A DNA stretch of 64,000 bases from Arthrobacter subterraneus (GTDB lineage Bacteria > Actinomycetota > Actinomycetes > Actinomycetales > Micrococcaceae). Shown here piece by piece: positions 25,662 through 34,202 of the stretch. The DNA lies in assembly GCF_900099735.1 (NCBI RefSeq), contig NZ_FNDT01000001.1, forward strand, positions 427,722 through 491,721, in the 5' to 3' direction. Position 1 is the first letter of the stretch; every line of letters begins with the position of its first letter. A model generated the notes under the pieces. That model did no database searches, was not told the origin of the DNA, and saw only the letters and a program-made list of their open reading frames with translations. The translations under genes were made by a program, and so were the position numbers.

Positions 25662-26860
25662 GGGCGGTCCGTCCGCGCCGGGCGCCGCGGCACCCACCGC
25701 CACAGGACAAGCGCCCCCAGCAGGCCCAGCACACCGGTAGCCCAGATCCCACCCGCCAAGGATGCCACTGCGGTCACCGCCGACACCGTTCCGGGACCGG
25801 CCATGGTCCCGATGTCCGTGAGCAGCCGCCAGAGCCCCAGGAACTGCGGGCGGCCGGGCGTGGGCGAGAAGTCGGCGCCGAGCGTCATGACAATCCCTGA
25901 CCCGATGCCGTTGCCGAAACCGATCAGCAGGGCCACCGCCAGCAGGCTCGGTGCGTCCCCTGTCAGGGGCAGCAGGAGCAGAGCCGCCCCCATGATCAGC
26001 ATGCAGGGAACGGCGACCCACCGCCTGCCATATAAGTCCATCACCTTTCCCGCCGGGTAGAAGATGAGCATGTCGATGGCGCCGGAGAGGCCGTAGATGA
26101 GTGCCGTCGTCGTCGGGTCCAGACCGATCTCCTGTGCCCAGAGCGGAAGCACGGCCTGCCGGGTGGCCCGTACCGCCGCAATCAGGAGCACGCCCACTCC
26201 CACAGTCCCGAGGACCGGGGCGTGGCTGCGGACAATCCTCCTCATGGTGGGCGGGGCAACCGCGGCGGCGGCCGTTGCCGGCGAGGTGCGGCGGGCTCCC
26301 AGCTCTGGAACCTGGATGCTCAGGATGGAGGCAAGAAGGGTGGCTCCGGCACCCACCCAGTAGGCGCCGTCGAGTCCGAGGACACTCATTGCGAGCGCTC
26401 CCGCGAACGGGCCGAGGAAGACGCCGATGCGGGTCACCCCGCCCAGGGTCGAGAGCGCGCGGGCCCGGAAGTGCAGGGGCACGGCCTCGGTGAGGTAGCT
26501 CTGGCGGGCAAGGCCGAACACCGCTCCGGCCATCCCGATCATGAAGATGGCCGCCGCGAACACCGCCAGGCTGGTTGCGGACAGCGCCAGGATCATCGCG
26601 GCGGAGCACCACAAGGATGCGCCGACCAGCGCCCAGCGCTCGCCGAAACGGGAGGTGATCAGGGTGGCCGGAACGTTGGTGACCAGCGATCCGATGCCGG
26701 TGAGGGTAAGGACCAGCGCGGCGGTTGCCACATCGGCGCCCAGCTCGGTGGCCGAGAGCACGATGACGGGGACGATCGATCCGGTGGCTGCGCCGTAGAG
26801 GAGCGACGGACCGTAGGCGCCGACTGCGATCTTCCGAAGACTGAACGGTTCCTGGCGCAC
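25658..26860 (-). CDS. MFS transporter
   Basis: 400 residues and 12 predicted membrane segments. The loop-2 motif of the major facilitator superfamily is represented by TLITSRFGERWALVGASL and its mid-protein counterpart by YPAGKVMDLYGRRWVAVP, a good match to G-x3-D-x2-GRR. It resembles drug/multidrug-efflux members without a diagnostic substrate signature. The three genes 27776-25658 lie on one strand with 9-bp or shorter gaps or overlaps (cupredoxin lipoprotein, small membrane protein, MFS), so they may be co-expressed. The substrate is unknown. Confidence 0.85.
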   Translation of the reverse strand: MRQEPFSLRKIAVGAYGPSLLYGAATGSIVPVIVLSATELGADVATAALVLTLTGIGSLVTNVPATLITSRFGERWALVGASLWCSAAMILALSATSLAVFAAAIFMIGMAGAVFGLARQSYLTEAVPLHFRARALSTLGGVTRIGVFLGPFAGALAMSVLGLDGAYWVGAGATLLASILSIQVPELGARRTSPATAAAAVAPPTMRRIVRSHAPVLGTVGVGVLLIAAVRATRQAVLPLWAQEIGLDPTTTALIYGLSGAIDMLIFYPAGKVMDLYGRRWVAVPCMLIMGAALLLLPLTGDAPSLLAVALLIGFGNGIGSGIVMTLGADFSPTPGRPQFLGLWRLLTDIGTMAGPGTVSAVTAVASLAGGIWATGVLGLLGALVLWRWVPRRPARTDRP

Positions 26861-26869
26861 CGTTCAACG

Positions 26870-27325
26870 CTAGCGCAGAGGAGCGTCCTTCCGCGGCACC
26901 AGGAAGAAGCCGACGATCGCGAGGACTCCGGCGATTCCCTCGGCCACCGCGCTCACGGTCTTCTCGAAGAACCACAGCGGCTCATACATTGCCGGGATGG
27001 GACCGACCTGCGGAAGCTGGATGTACACGGAGAGTACGACGGCGGCGAACGCCGAGAGCGCCACCACCGCGGCGATGGCATAGGACAGGCGGCTCCCACG
27101 GACCAGCACATAAAGCCCTGCGAGGATGGCCGCGGCGGCCTGGATCCGGAAGAGATTCCCGCCGCCGATGCCGTCCGGATACGCCTGCTGATATTGCGGC
27201 GCGAGGACAAAGTGGACGTACGCGTCGACGGCGAGCCCCAGCGCAATGAGTATGCGAAGGCCCATCATCAGCGGGGCCGAGCGTCCGTGCGCTACGGGCC
27301 CGTGTGCTGCGGCGCTAGCCATCAC
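26870..27325 (-). CDS. four-helix membrane protein of unknown function
   Basis: 151 residues with four predicted membrane segments: about 20-37, 62-78, 83-102 and 128-144. A conserved-looking DAYVHFVLAPQYQQ follows helix 1 and a FRIQAAAAILAGLYVLV segment precedes helix 3. It overlaps the stop of the cupredoxin gene by 11 bp, indicating coupled translation. No enzyme motif is present; the His in the first loop could contact metal. The pairing with a copper-binding lipoprotein suggests an accessory role at the membrane, which is inference. Confidence 0.7.
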   Translation of the reverse strand: MMASAAAHGPVAHGRSAPLMMGLRILIALGLAVDAYVHFVLAPQYQQAYPDGIGGGNLFRIQAAAAILAGLYVLVRGSRLSYAIAAVVALSAFAAVVLSVYIQLPQVGPIPAMYEPLWFFEKTVSAVAEGIAGVLAIVGFFLVPRKDAPLR

Positions 27326-27776
27326 TGCTCACCGTCAGGGTCCCCGTCATGTTCGGGTGATAGGTGCAGATGAAGGGGTAGTCGCCCGGTTCCGACGGTG
27401 CGGTGAAGGTGGTGGTCTCGCCGCCTCCGACGATGGCGTCGAAGTCCTCTGTCTCGGTGGTCGTCACCGTATGGGGTGCAGTGTCTTCATTGATCACGGT
27501 GATCTCGGCGCCGGCGGGCACAGAGTCGGGCATCTCGTACTCGAAGTTGCGGATGGTGATGACGATTTCCTCGGCCGGTGCCTCCTCGGCTGGTTCCGAG
27601 GCCGCCCACGACGCCGTCTCTTCCGCCGTTGCCTCAGGCTCTGCGGCGGTTGTTTCGGCGGCGCTTGTTTCAGCCGGCGGGGCTTCGCTGGTTGGTTCTC
27701 CACCGGACCCACAACCAGCCAGTCCGGCCAGGGCTGCTGCGAGCACAAGGCCAAGCGCGCTGCGTGGGATGTTCAT
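27315..27776 (-). CDS. cupredoxin-domain lipoprotein
   Basis: 153 residues. A lipobox (LAGLAGC, Cys at 22) gives membrane anchoring outside the cell. Residues 24-68 are an acidic Ala/Glu/Thr/Pro linker, and 69-153 form a plastocyanin-like cupredoxin. The copper ligands are visible: His in APHTVTTTE and the Cys, His and Met of FICTYHPNMTG. This blue-copper arrangement points to electron transfer or copper storage in the cell envelope. It leads a three-gene cluster with a small membrane protein and an MFS transporter. Confidence 0.88.
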   Translation of the reverse strand: MNIPRSALGLVLAAALAGLAGCGSGGEPTSEAPPAETSAAETTAAEPEATAEETASWAASEPAEEAPAEEIVITIRNFEYEMPDSVPAGAEITVINEDTAPHTVTTTETEDFDAIVGGGETTTFTAPSEPGDYPFICTYHPNMTGTLTVSSDG

Positions 27777-27876
27777 GGTGGTCCCCTCACTGCCGGCTAC
27801 CAGTCTTCACCCAGCCATCCCTGCGAGGATTACCGTGGAAGATTATGCCGAAAGAGTACACCCGCGAGAGGCTCAC

Positions 27877-28572
27877 ATGACCGCCGTTCCAAGGAATCCA
27901 CAGGATCTTCACGTGGTGCTCCTAGGAATCGACGGCGCAGGCAAAACCACGTCCGCCCGTTCGGTGATCCGGGCGCTGCAGCAGCAGGGCATCGAGGGCG
28001 CACTGTACCGCAATCCGGGCGGGCGGCGCACGCTCGACCACTGGGCTGCCCGTCACGCACCCACGGCCGAAGCGCTGCTTGGTCCCCACCGCCTGGACGC
28101 GCTGGAGAGCACCCTCCGTGTGCTGGCCGTGCTGCGTTCAACACTGCAGGCACGACGACGACGCGGCGTGGTCCTCTTCGACCGCCACCTGCAGTGCCAG
28201 CTGGCGCTGCGTCACGTGCGCGGGCTTCCGGCGGGGGTTGTGCTGCCGTGGCTGCTGCGTGTGCTGCCTCAGCCCGATCTTGTGGTGTATGTGAGCGTCG
28301 ATCCAGAGACCGCGCAGGGCCGCATCGCTGCACGGAACACCGACACCGAAAGCCTGGAATTCCTTACTGCGCTGGACGCCGCCTACCGGCAGCTCTCCGG
28401 GTTCGGGGAGTATGCCGTCGTCGATGCGGAGGGGACGGAAGCGGATACCGCAGCCGGTCTCCTCGCGCTGATTGAGGCGAGGCTCCGGCCTGGCGTTCAG
28501 TCCCGGTCAGCTCCTGCCGGGCTGGCGCTCCAGCCACTTCCAGTGGGCGAGGGTGCGCAGGCGTGTCAGTAG
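27877..28572 (+). CDS. P-loop nucleotide kinase-like protein (thymidylate kinase fold)
   Basis: 231 residues from the ATG at 27877, which has GAGAGG 5-6 nt upstream; the frame further upstream is antisense to the cupredoxin gene. LLGIDGAGKTTSAR is a Walker A of the dTMP-kinase type, VVLFDRHLQCQLA provides the DRH/DRY motif of these kinases, and DLVVYVSVDPETAQGRIAAR matches the LID region. It is longer and more diverged than housekeeping Tmk, so it may phosphorylate another substrate. Its last 66 bp overlap the convergent MBL gene. Confidence 0.75.
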   Translation: MTAVPRNPQDLHVVLLGIDGAGKTTSARSVIRALQQQGIEGALYRNPGGRRTLDHWAARHAPTAEALLGPHRLDALESTLRVLAVLRSTLQARRRRGVVLFDRHLQCQLALRHVRGLPAGVVLPWLLRVLPQPDLVVYVSVDPETAQGRIAARNTDTESLEFLTALDAAYRQLSGFGEYAVVDAEGTEADTAAGLLALIEARLRPGVQSRSAPAGLALQPLPVGEGAQACQ

Positions 28573-29376
28573 TGCACGGGACTGCTCGGGGCCGTAGGGC
28601 AGGATGGGAATCGCCTTGGTCATGTCCACCGAGGCCTCGTCCATGGCGGTCTTGGTGACCCGGACGGCGCTGCGCATCTTGTTCAGCTGGGTGTCCACAA
28701 AATCGACATCCACCGCGGCGCCATGCCCGGGGACGTAGACGTCGTAGAGGTCGTCCAGGGCGGAGATCTTGCCGAGCGTCCGGATCCATTCCGTTGGGAA
28801 GGAGTCCTCGAAGCCCGGGTCTGCGCCTTCCTCCACCAGGTCTCCGGTGAACAGCACGTTGCCGGCGCCGACCAGGAGGTCGTTGTCCGTGTGGCCATGG
28901 CCCAGATGGAACAGCGTGACTGAAATACCGCCGAGATCCAGGTCCACCGGTGATCCGGAAACGTGCCTGTTCGCGGGATGGAGGGCCGTATGCTCACCGT
29001 CGCCGGCTGCCATGGCCGGCTCCATCCCGGCCACCTGGGCCCGCTGGGCGTCCCCGCTTTCGCTGACGACGGCGGCGCAGCGTCCGGTTGCCCAGAAATC
29101 CTCAACGCCGTGGGCAGCGAAATACGCGTTGCCGAAGACATGATCGAAATGCGAGTGGGTGTTCACTACGGAGAGAGGCAGGTCGGTCAGCTGCCGCACC
29201 GCGTCGAGGATCTGCGCGGCCTGCACCGGCCCGGCGCCGGTGTCAATCACCAGCGCGCGTTCCGATCCGACCACCAGTCCGGTGTTCACACCGAAGGGAT
29301 CGCTCTGAAGTTTCCACACGCGGTCCCCCAGCTGCTGCCAGGGGTGGGACTGCTGATCGACGCTTGGCTCAGGCAT
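28507..29376 (-). CDS. MBL fold metallo-hydrolase
   Basis: 289 residues of the metallo-beta-lactamase superfamily. The zinc-site motif NTHSHFDHVFGN (HxHxDH), HLGHGHTDNDLLV and VPGHGAAVD provide the expected His/Asp ligands. LVVGSERALVIDTGAG is the usual N-terminal strand. Many such proteins cleave thioesters, lactones or phosphodiesters; the substrate is not clear. GAGAGGA lies 6 nt before the ATG, and TAGGCT (minus strand, 29409-29404) is a plausible -10. The 3' end overlaps the convergent kinase-like gene by 66 bp. Confidence 0.85.
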   Translation of the reverse strand: MPEPSVDQQSHPWQQLGDRVWKLQSDPFGVNTGLVVGSERALVIDTGAGPVQAAQILDAVRQLTDLPLSVVNTHSHFDHVFGNAYFAAHGVEDFWATGRCAAVVSESGDAQRAQVAGMEPAMAAGDGEHTALHPANRHVSGSPVDLDLGGISVTLFHLGHGHTDNDLLVGAGNVLFTGDLVEEGADPGFEDSFPTEWIRTLGKISALDDLYDVYVPGHGAAVDVDFVDTQLNKMRSAVRVTKTAMDEASVDMTKAIPILPYGPEQSRALLTRLRTLAHWKWLERQPGRS

Positions 29377-29681
29377 GTGTTCCTCTCTTTGCGGCTGGCT
29401 CTTAGCCTATCGGCAGGGCAGCGGTGCGAGTGGTTGGGTCCCGGGATCAATGGCGGGATGAGCCGCTCAGATCGAGTGCCGCCGAGATAGCAGCACACTC
29501 CAATCGCCCGTGCGCTGATCCCGCCCTCGTCGCATTGGGTAGCGTGCGGCCTTTATGCACACCGACCTTCACGCGGTGCTTCCCGCGGGATCGCAAATCG
29601 GAGACGTGCGCTGGACGTTCGGCTTACGCGGCCTTTGGCGGAGTGTTGTTCTCGTGATCTGCGAAGTCACTGTGTCTGGAC
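29377..29681. other. 305-bp gap without a supported gene
   Basis: The first 35 bp hold the predicted promoter and ribosome site of the MBL gene. At 29404-29450 AGCCTATCGG followed by TGCGAG and TTGGG is loosely similar to the 11944-12040 repeat and may be a decayed copy, but the match is weak. A 45-codon open frame at 29555-29692 (plus) lacks a ribosome site. Nothing else is recognisable. Confidence 0.5.
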
Positions 29682-30083
29682 TCAGTCACTAAAAAGTGCC
29701 TCGAGTGGGGCAAAGGGCACGATTCCCTGCGCCTTGACCAGCAATTCCGCGTCGATGGTGACGAGGGCGTCGGCCTGCAGTTTCGCGACAGCCAGATATT
29801 CGGCGTCATAGGTTGATCCCCAGCGCTGCTCGCGGGCGATCCTCCAAGCCGTACGGCGGGATACTCTGTCGCCTAGCAATCGCATTTTCATTTCCGTCAC
29901 CCGCTCATGCCGTTGAAGAGCTTCGTCCTCCGAAATTCGCCCCTGTTGGACGGCTTCGAATAAAAGCGAGAGCGACTGGGAACGGATCAGGTTAGGTGCC
30001 ACGAGTTGGTGCTTTACATCGGCTCCGAAGTTGTCTGCGACGAGATGCAGGAGCGTTGGAGCGTCGATCGCATATCGCGTCAT
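29682..30083 (-). CDS. PIN domain ribonuclease, VapC-type toxin
   Basis: 133 residues. The N-terminal acidic site is YAIDAPTLLHLV (Asp7), a middle E lies in ISEDEALQRHE, and the C-terminal acidic cluster is TYDAEYLAVAKLQADALVTIDAELL, as expected for a PIN nuclease. Such proteins cut RNA and are usually neutralised by an antitoxin encoded immediately upstream. Here only a 32-codon frame (30123-30221) and the end of a broken DUF4238 gene lie upstream, so a normal VapB is missing or unrecognised. The gene is in an accessory region. Confidence 0.8.
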   Translation of the reverse strand: MTRYAIDAPTLLHLVADNFGADVKHQLVAPNLIRSQSLSLLFEAVQQGRISEDEALQRHERVTEMKMRLLGDRVSRRTAWRIAREQRWGSTYDAEYLAVAKLQADALVTIDAELLVKAQGIVPFAPLEALFSD

Positions 30084-30122
30084 GGAACCAACCTTAGTTG
30101 AGCCGGATTAGCTGTCTTGGGA

Positions 30123-30221
30123 TCAGTAGATGTACTCGCGAGCACTCTCAGCCGTGTGCTCATTGAAGAGGCGCTCCATAGCCGTGGTTCCGGACTCGAC
30201 GCGGTCAGAGCTGCCACTCAT
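30123..30221 (-). CDS. 32-residue open frame upstream of the PIN gene, doubtful
   Basis: ATG at 30221 and TGA at 30125-30123, 39 nt before the PIN start. The peptide begins MSGSSDRVESGTTAMERLF and is charged and mostly helical in character, as short antitoxin tails can be. It overlaps the end of the DUF4238 pseudogene and has no clear ribosome site. It could be a remnant or minimal antitoxin, or chance. Confidence 0.2.
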   Translation of the reverse strand: MSGSSDRVESGTTAMERLFNEHTAESAREYIY

Positions 30222-31025
30222 TTGTTCGTGTTCTGATCTCTTGAATCATCGGATCGGCGAGATCGAGGCGCTCGATGATGACCATTGGGTCACTCATGAG
30301 CAGGCCGAGCTCGCGCGTGAGTGGAACGGAGATTCCCCAGGCAGTTGCGAACCCAACGTCCGAATAGAAGTCGTCATCTTTCGGATTTCTGATTAGGCTG
30401 ACCGGCGAGTCACATGTGATGAGCGAACGCCTCTCGAACCGAACAAGGGACCAAGGTCGCGTCGCGAGATGCTCTGCCGTGTCGACCATGTGCGAGATGT
30501 GGGCTGCGACGGAGATTGTGATCGACGGGCCGCCGGGCTGAGTGGCCTCAGCCCAGATGCGCTGTTCTTGGTCCGCAGTCGCGTCGAAACCTTGGTTCTC
30601 CTTGATCCATCTCTTGCCGTTCCTCCGGCCACCGGCGCCCACCTCAACCCGAACCATCTTCGCTTGCAGCCGCTCGATCGTCTTGCGCGTGTCAGGTCCG
30701 CGCACCGCTTGCAGCGCCAGGTAGAAAGACACCCTGCCGCGATCCTCCTCAGAGAGAGGTAACTCTCGCCGCCTTCCATGCGTCTGATGATCCCGATGAC
30801 GTCCCCTTCAACGCCACTCAAAATCTTCTCGAAGCCGTCCGGCTACTCTGCACCTGGGATCGTATGGAAGTGCGTCCGCGCCGCAACGTTTCTGACCGAT
30901 GTGGTGAACGCCGAGCGAATTCGATCGAGCGGGACAGCCGTGATGGGTTCCTTGACGGTCGCAAATCCACGTAGGTACCCCTGCGGCACGTAGTGATGAA
31001 GCTTCGACGTGTTCCCATTTCCCAT
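30205..31025 (-). pseudogene. DUF4238 family protein, broken by a stop and a frameshift
   Basis: Three pieces in order give one DUF4238-like protein of about 272 residues. The N-terminus starts at the ATG at 31025 with KLHHYVPQGYLRGFATV. An in-frame TAG (30845-30843) follows HTIPGAE, after which the same frame continues PDGFEKILSGVEGDVIGII. A 2-bp AG duplication (GAGAG, plus-strand 30764-30768) then shifts the frame; removing it restores GGELPLSEEDRGRVSFYLAL through to the end at 30205. DUF4238 proteins are of unknown function and common on mobile or defence-linked loci. Two lesions suggest true decay rather than a sequencing slip. Confidence 0.85.
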
Positions 31026-31534
31026 AATTAGATAGTTGCAGGCTCTACCGACGGGCCGCGCTTGCCGACCCACCGGTGCGACCCTCAATCGCCCTGAAGT
31101 AATATCCGCCGGACAACGGGAGCGGTGATGGATCCGTGCCGGGAAGCGTCCTTGGAGCTGTTGCGGCGGGAGTTGAGGAAGGACGCTGGAGTGCAGCTAT
31201 AAAGCTGCAACGGCGAGGTGCGTTGTCCGGTTGACGGCGGCGTAGTGCCGCGGCGAAAGTCGAGGTCGTCCGATGATGGTGCAGTACACACCGGTGCCGA
31301 CACACGTATGAGGACCTTGGATCAGCTGGCCGGGCCCCATCGGTGCGGGGACCTGCCGTCATTGGGCACAAACCGCCAATTGTCGGTTAGTGCTCTGCTA
31401 TGACGGCGAGAACGGGTGGGTCGGTAACGTTCCTGTTCGCCGGTAGGTTCACTCAGAGAGCTGGCCGTGCACGCCGATGGCCCGCTCCCACCGGAGTGAA
31501 AGGGGCCATCGGCGCTTCAATCGGTTGGCGTGTT
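31026..31534. other. 509-bp non-coding stretch with nested hairpins
   Basis: No convincing gene. 31109-31230 is bounded by CCGGACAACG and its inverted copy CGTTGTCCGG and contains GCGTCCTT/AAGGACGC (31146-31153, 31179-31186) and TGCAGCT-ATAA-AGCTGCA (31192-31209). It could be a structured RNA or a small element remnant. The right end carries the terminator of the gene at 31535. Confidence 0.5.
31472..31514 (-). terminator. hairpin after the secreted Ig/FG-GAP gene
   Basis: 12-bp perfect stem CGCCGATGGCCC (31472-31483) / GGGCCATCGGCG (31503-31514), 20 bp past the stop of the minus-strand gene at 31535. There is no T-run. Confidence 0.55.
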
Positions 31535-33676
31535 CTATTGGGCGATGGTGAATCCGCCCCAGCCGCTACCGATCTGAGTGCGGGTTCCGGAGAACGTTCC
31601 GGTGCCGCTGCCGCGGTAGAGCCAGAGGGCTCCTGCGCTGTCCCTGGCGACAATGTCGGCGCGGGTGTCAGCGGTACCCCAGGCACCCGGGCCGATCAGG
31701 TGGAAGCCGTTCCAGCCGGTACCTATCTGCGCCGAGCCGGCGAAGGTGCCAGTCCCGGAGCCGCGGTAGAGGCTCAGCGTTCCGGTGGAGTTTCGAGCGA
31801 TAACGTCCGAGCGGCCGTCACCATTGAAGTCGCCCGTGCTGACCAGGGAGGTGAATCCTCCCCAGCCGCTGCCCGGTTGGGTGCGGGTACCGAAGCCACT
31901 CGCCCCGTTTCCTGGGTAGAGGAAGAGTGCACCGGAGGCGTCGCGGACTAGAAGGTCAGCCCGGCGGTCGCCGTTGAAGTCACCCGGGGTGATGAAGGAG
32001 TTGAAGGCGTTCCAGTTGGTTCCCGTGGCGATCTGTACGCCTGCATTGATCCTGCCGGTGCCGGTTCCGGCGTAGAGCCAGAGCCGCCCGGACGTGTCGC
32101 GGGCCAGGACATCGGAGCGTCCGTCATTGTTCAGGTCGCCGGGTTGCAGGATGGTGTTCATGATGCCCCAGCCGGTACCCATCTGAATCCGGGTGCCGAA
32201 ACCACCGGTTGACGTGGATGGGTACATCCACAAGGTCCCAGCACCGTCGCGTGCCACGAGGTCCGGTCGCCCGTCGCCGTTCATGTCCTTCTGCCGTGCG
32301 ATCGTAGCCGGAGGAGGAGGCGTCGTCGCGGTGCCGATCTGCCAGGTGTGCGAACCGTTTGTGCTCAGGTTACCTGCGGTGTCGGTGGCTCGGACGTTGA
32401 ACGTGTAAGTACCGTTCACCTGGGCATCATAGGCATGAGGCGAGGTGCATGCACGCCAGACTGAGTTCGTCGGCAGTAACTGGCACTCGAACGTGGCTGA
32501 GGCCTCACCGCTGAATGTGAAGGACGGCGTATTGCTTGCAGTCGGGTTCGACGGCGTGCTCTGGAACGTCGGGGCAAGCGGAGCGGTTGTGTCCACCGTC
32601 ATCTGTAAAGTCCCGGAAGTAGCCGCTGCACCGGTGGTCGCGTCGGTCACGATGCGGGCCTGAATCCGGTACGCACCGCCAGTCAGCGGCGTCGTGGGAG
32701 TCAGGGTATAGGCGCCGGCTGCCGAGGCTACAGCGGTAACACCCGTCGGAGCATCGTTGATCACAAGCTCAACAGTCGCCCCCGCTGTGGCCGTGCCCGA
32801 GAAGGTTGGCGTGGTGTCGTTGGTGATGTTGTCGGCGCTGGAGCGGCCGGTGTCGCTGAGGTTGTCGAGGTTCGGGGTCGACGGGGCTCCGTCGACAACA
32901 TTAGCGATCAGGCCCTGCACCGTGAAGAGGTTGGTGGTCACGTTGACTCCGGGGCCAACCACGGTGACAGAGTTGTTGCCGGAGGGCGCACCGGTAACGG
33001 TCCGCGCCGTGTTGATGTCGCCGATGGTGCCTGCCGGTGCAGTGGTCTGCCGCAGGAACGTCGCGGTGCTGCCCACGGCGAAGTCGCCGAGGAATGCTGC
33101 TCCCACTCTGTTCCAATCGCAGGGAGTCTCGAGACAGCCATTATCGATTGTCGTATTGATGATGCCCGCGGCGTCCGCCCTAAGAACATGGGTTCCGTAC
33201 GGGTGGGTAATGGTGTAATCAGCGTTTGCCTGGAGTCCGTCAAAGCGGAACCGAAGCCGACCGAATCCGATCTGGTCACCGGGAATCACCGCTTCGTTTG
33301 CGTGGGCGGCCTCAAGGGCCGCCTCGTACGACCCAATAGCGCCGACTGTTGCTGCAGCCTGGAACCAGAATGACTCGTCCGGGAAGTTATCCGGATAAGA
33401 GGCCGGAAGCTCCGGGTTCGGCGGCTCGGACAGGCAACCACGGCCAGCCTCGTAGCACAGCGCGAGCTTGATAGTGCCATCGTCGTACCATTCCGGATAG
33501 CCATGCAGTGTGCTGATAGGACCTGTACCAGCGGTGGCGGCCCGGCCGGGCGAGGCTGCCAGGGGTGCAAGCGCCGCGACCAGCATGACGCTTGCAAGAA
33601 CGGAGGCCGTGACTTTCTTGGGTTGATGAATGCGGCGTCCCTTCGGGGGACCACCCGCATAGTGAAAACTGGACAT
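31535..33676 (-). CDS. large secreted protein with Ig-like and FG-GAP-like repeats
   Basis: 713 residues. Signal peptide with a basic start and hydrophobic core (about 22-42, ending SPGRAATA). Residues 50-235 are a globular domain of unknown type with two Cys pairs. 265-355 resemble a bacterial Ig-like domain (TPTFSGTATAGATVELVIND) and 360-445 a second one. The last 250 residues hold five FG-GAP/VCBS-like repeats with D-x-N-x-DGRSD or DFNGDGRSD Ca2+-type loops and GWGGF turns. AAAGGGAG precedes the ATG. It is probably a surface or matrix protein binding glycans or proteins. The repeats match those in the peptidase at 18256-19668. Confidence 0.85.
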   Translation of the reverse strand: MSSFHYAGGPPKGRRIHQPKKVTASVLASVMLVAALAPLAASPGRAATAGTGPISTLHGYPEWYDDGTIKLALCYEAGRGCLSEPPNPELPASYPDNFPDESFWFQAAATVGAIGSYEAALEAAHANEAVIPGDQIGFGRLRFRFDGLQANADYTITHPYGTHVLRADAAGIINTTIDNGCLETPCDWNRVGAAFLGDFAVGSTATFLRQTTAPAGTIGDINTARTVTGAPSGNNSVTVVGPGVNVTTNLFTVQGLIANVVDGAPSTPNLDNLSDTGRSSADNITNDTTPTFSGTATAGATVELVINDAPTGVTAVASAAGAYTLTPTTPLTGGAYRIQARIVTDATTGAAATSGTLQMTVDTTAPLAPTFQSTPSNPTASNTPSFTFSGEASATFECQLLPTNSVWRACTSPHAYDAQVNGTYTFNVRATDTAGNLSTNGSHTWQIGTATTPPPPATIARQKDMNGDGRPDLVARDGAGTLWMYPSTSTGGFGTRIQMGTGWGIMNTILQPGDLNNDGRSDVLARDTSGRLWLYAGTGTGRINAGVQIATGTNWNAFNSFITPGDFNGDRRADLLVRDASGALFLYPGNGASGFGTRTQPGSGWGGFTSLVSTGDFNGDGRSDVIARNSTGTLSLYRGSGTGTFAGSAQIGTGWNGFHLIGPGAWGTADTRADIVARDSAGALWLYRGSGTGTFSGTRTQIGSGWGGFTIAQ

Positions 33677-34059
33677 TTCAGAGCTCCCTTTGTGAGACCG
33701 AAACCTTGCTTACTATCCGCTTCGGTAGCACAAAGGGTGCGTCGCGCTCCTTGTGCATTCCTTGTGAACCCAACAGAGGGTCATTCCCAAAACATTTTCT
33801 ATGCCGGTCGCATCCCGTACTCCTACACGGGAGCAGCATGATTTCGGAGGCGGGCTCCGGCAGCCGGATAATTTCGGCGCTAGGCTGGCGTCATCCAGCC
33901 TCGGATAACCGAGGCTTGTATCTGGGAAGTCCTTGAATGGGCTCGCCAACCAAGGGAACCGCGACCTTTTGTTTGCATCATCTGGGCTGTAGAAGCTGGT
34001 GGGTCAACCAGGATCTTGCTAGGTGTGCTTGATTGGCCTAACAGTCGCCGCGAATCCGG
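33677..34059. other. 383-bp gap without a supported gene
   Basis: Contains two overlapping, mutually exclusive hairpins: AGGCTGG-CGTCAT-CCAGCCT (33882-33901) and GCCTCGG-ATAA-CCGAGGC (33898-33915). Otherwise it is AT-richer than the neighbours, with no gene on either strand that could be supported. It includes the upstream region of the secreted protein gene. Confidence 0.5.
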
Positions 34060-34202
34060 TCAGGCCAGCCAGCGCCACCAGCGTGACTGCTCCGGTACTG
34101 GTTCCGGTTCCGCCTCCTCGCCAAGGGCCCGCGCAGCCTCGACGATGTCGTCCGCGGTGAGCGTCATTACGGCCTCACGATCGAGCGCGTCGAGACTTTT
34201 TT
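34060..34202 (-). other. displaced C-terminal coding frame of the AAA ATPase
   Basis: In the -1 frame after the A6 tract the sequence reads LDALDREAVMTLTADDI, followed by an acidic stretch and SRWWRWLA before a TGA at 34062-34060. LTADDI is a common ending of CbxX-type ATPases, so this is the natural C-terminus. It is joined either by ribosomal or transcriptional slippage on AAA AAA or lost by a 1-nt deletion. Confidence 0.7.

Noticed and set aside
29404-29450. Third copy of the 42-bp intergenic repeat
   Set aside because: Only scattered short matches (AGCCTATCGG, TGCGAG, TTGGG) with gaps; part of it is explained by the -10 of the MBL gene.
29555-29692. 45-codon plus-strand frame after the MBL gene
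   Set aside because: No ribosome site and it runs into the end of the PIN gene; no recognisable features.
31109-31230. Retron-like msr-msd RNA
   Set aside because: Hairpins and terminal repeats are present but no reverse transcriptase gene lies nearby.
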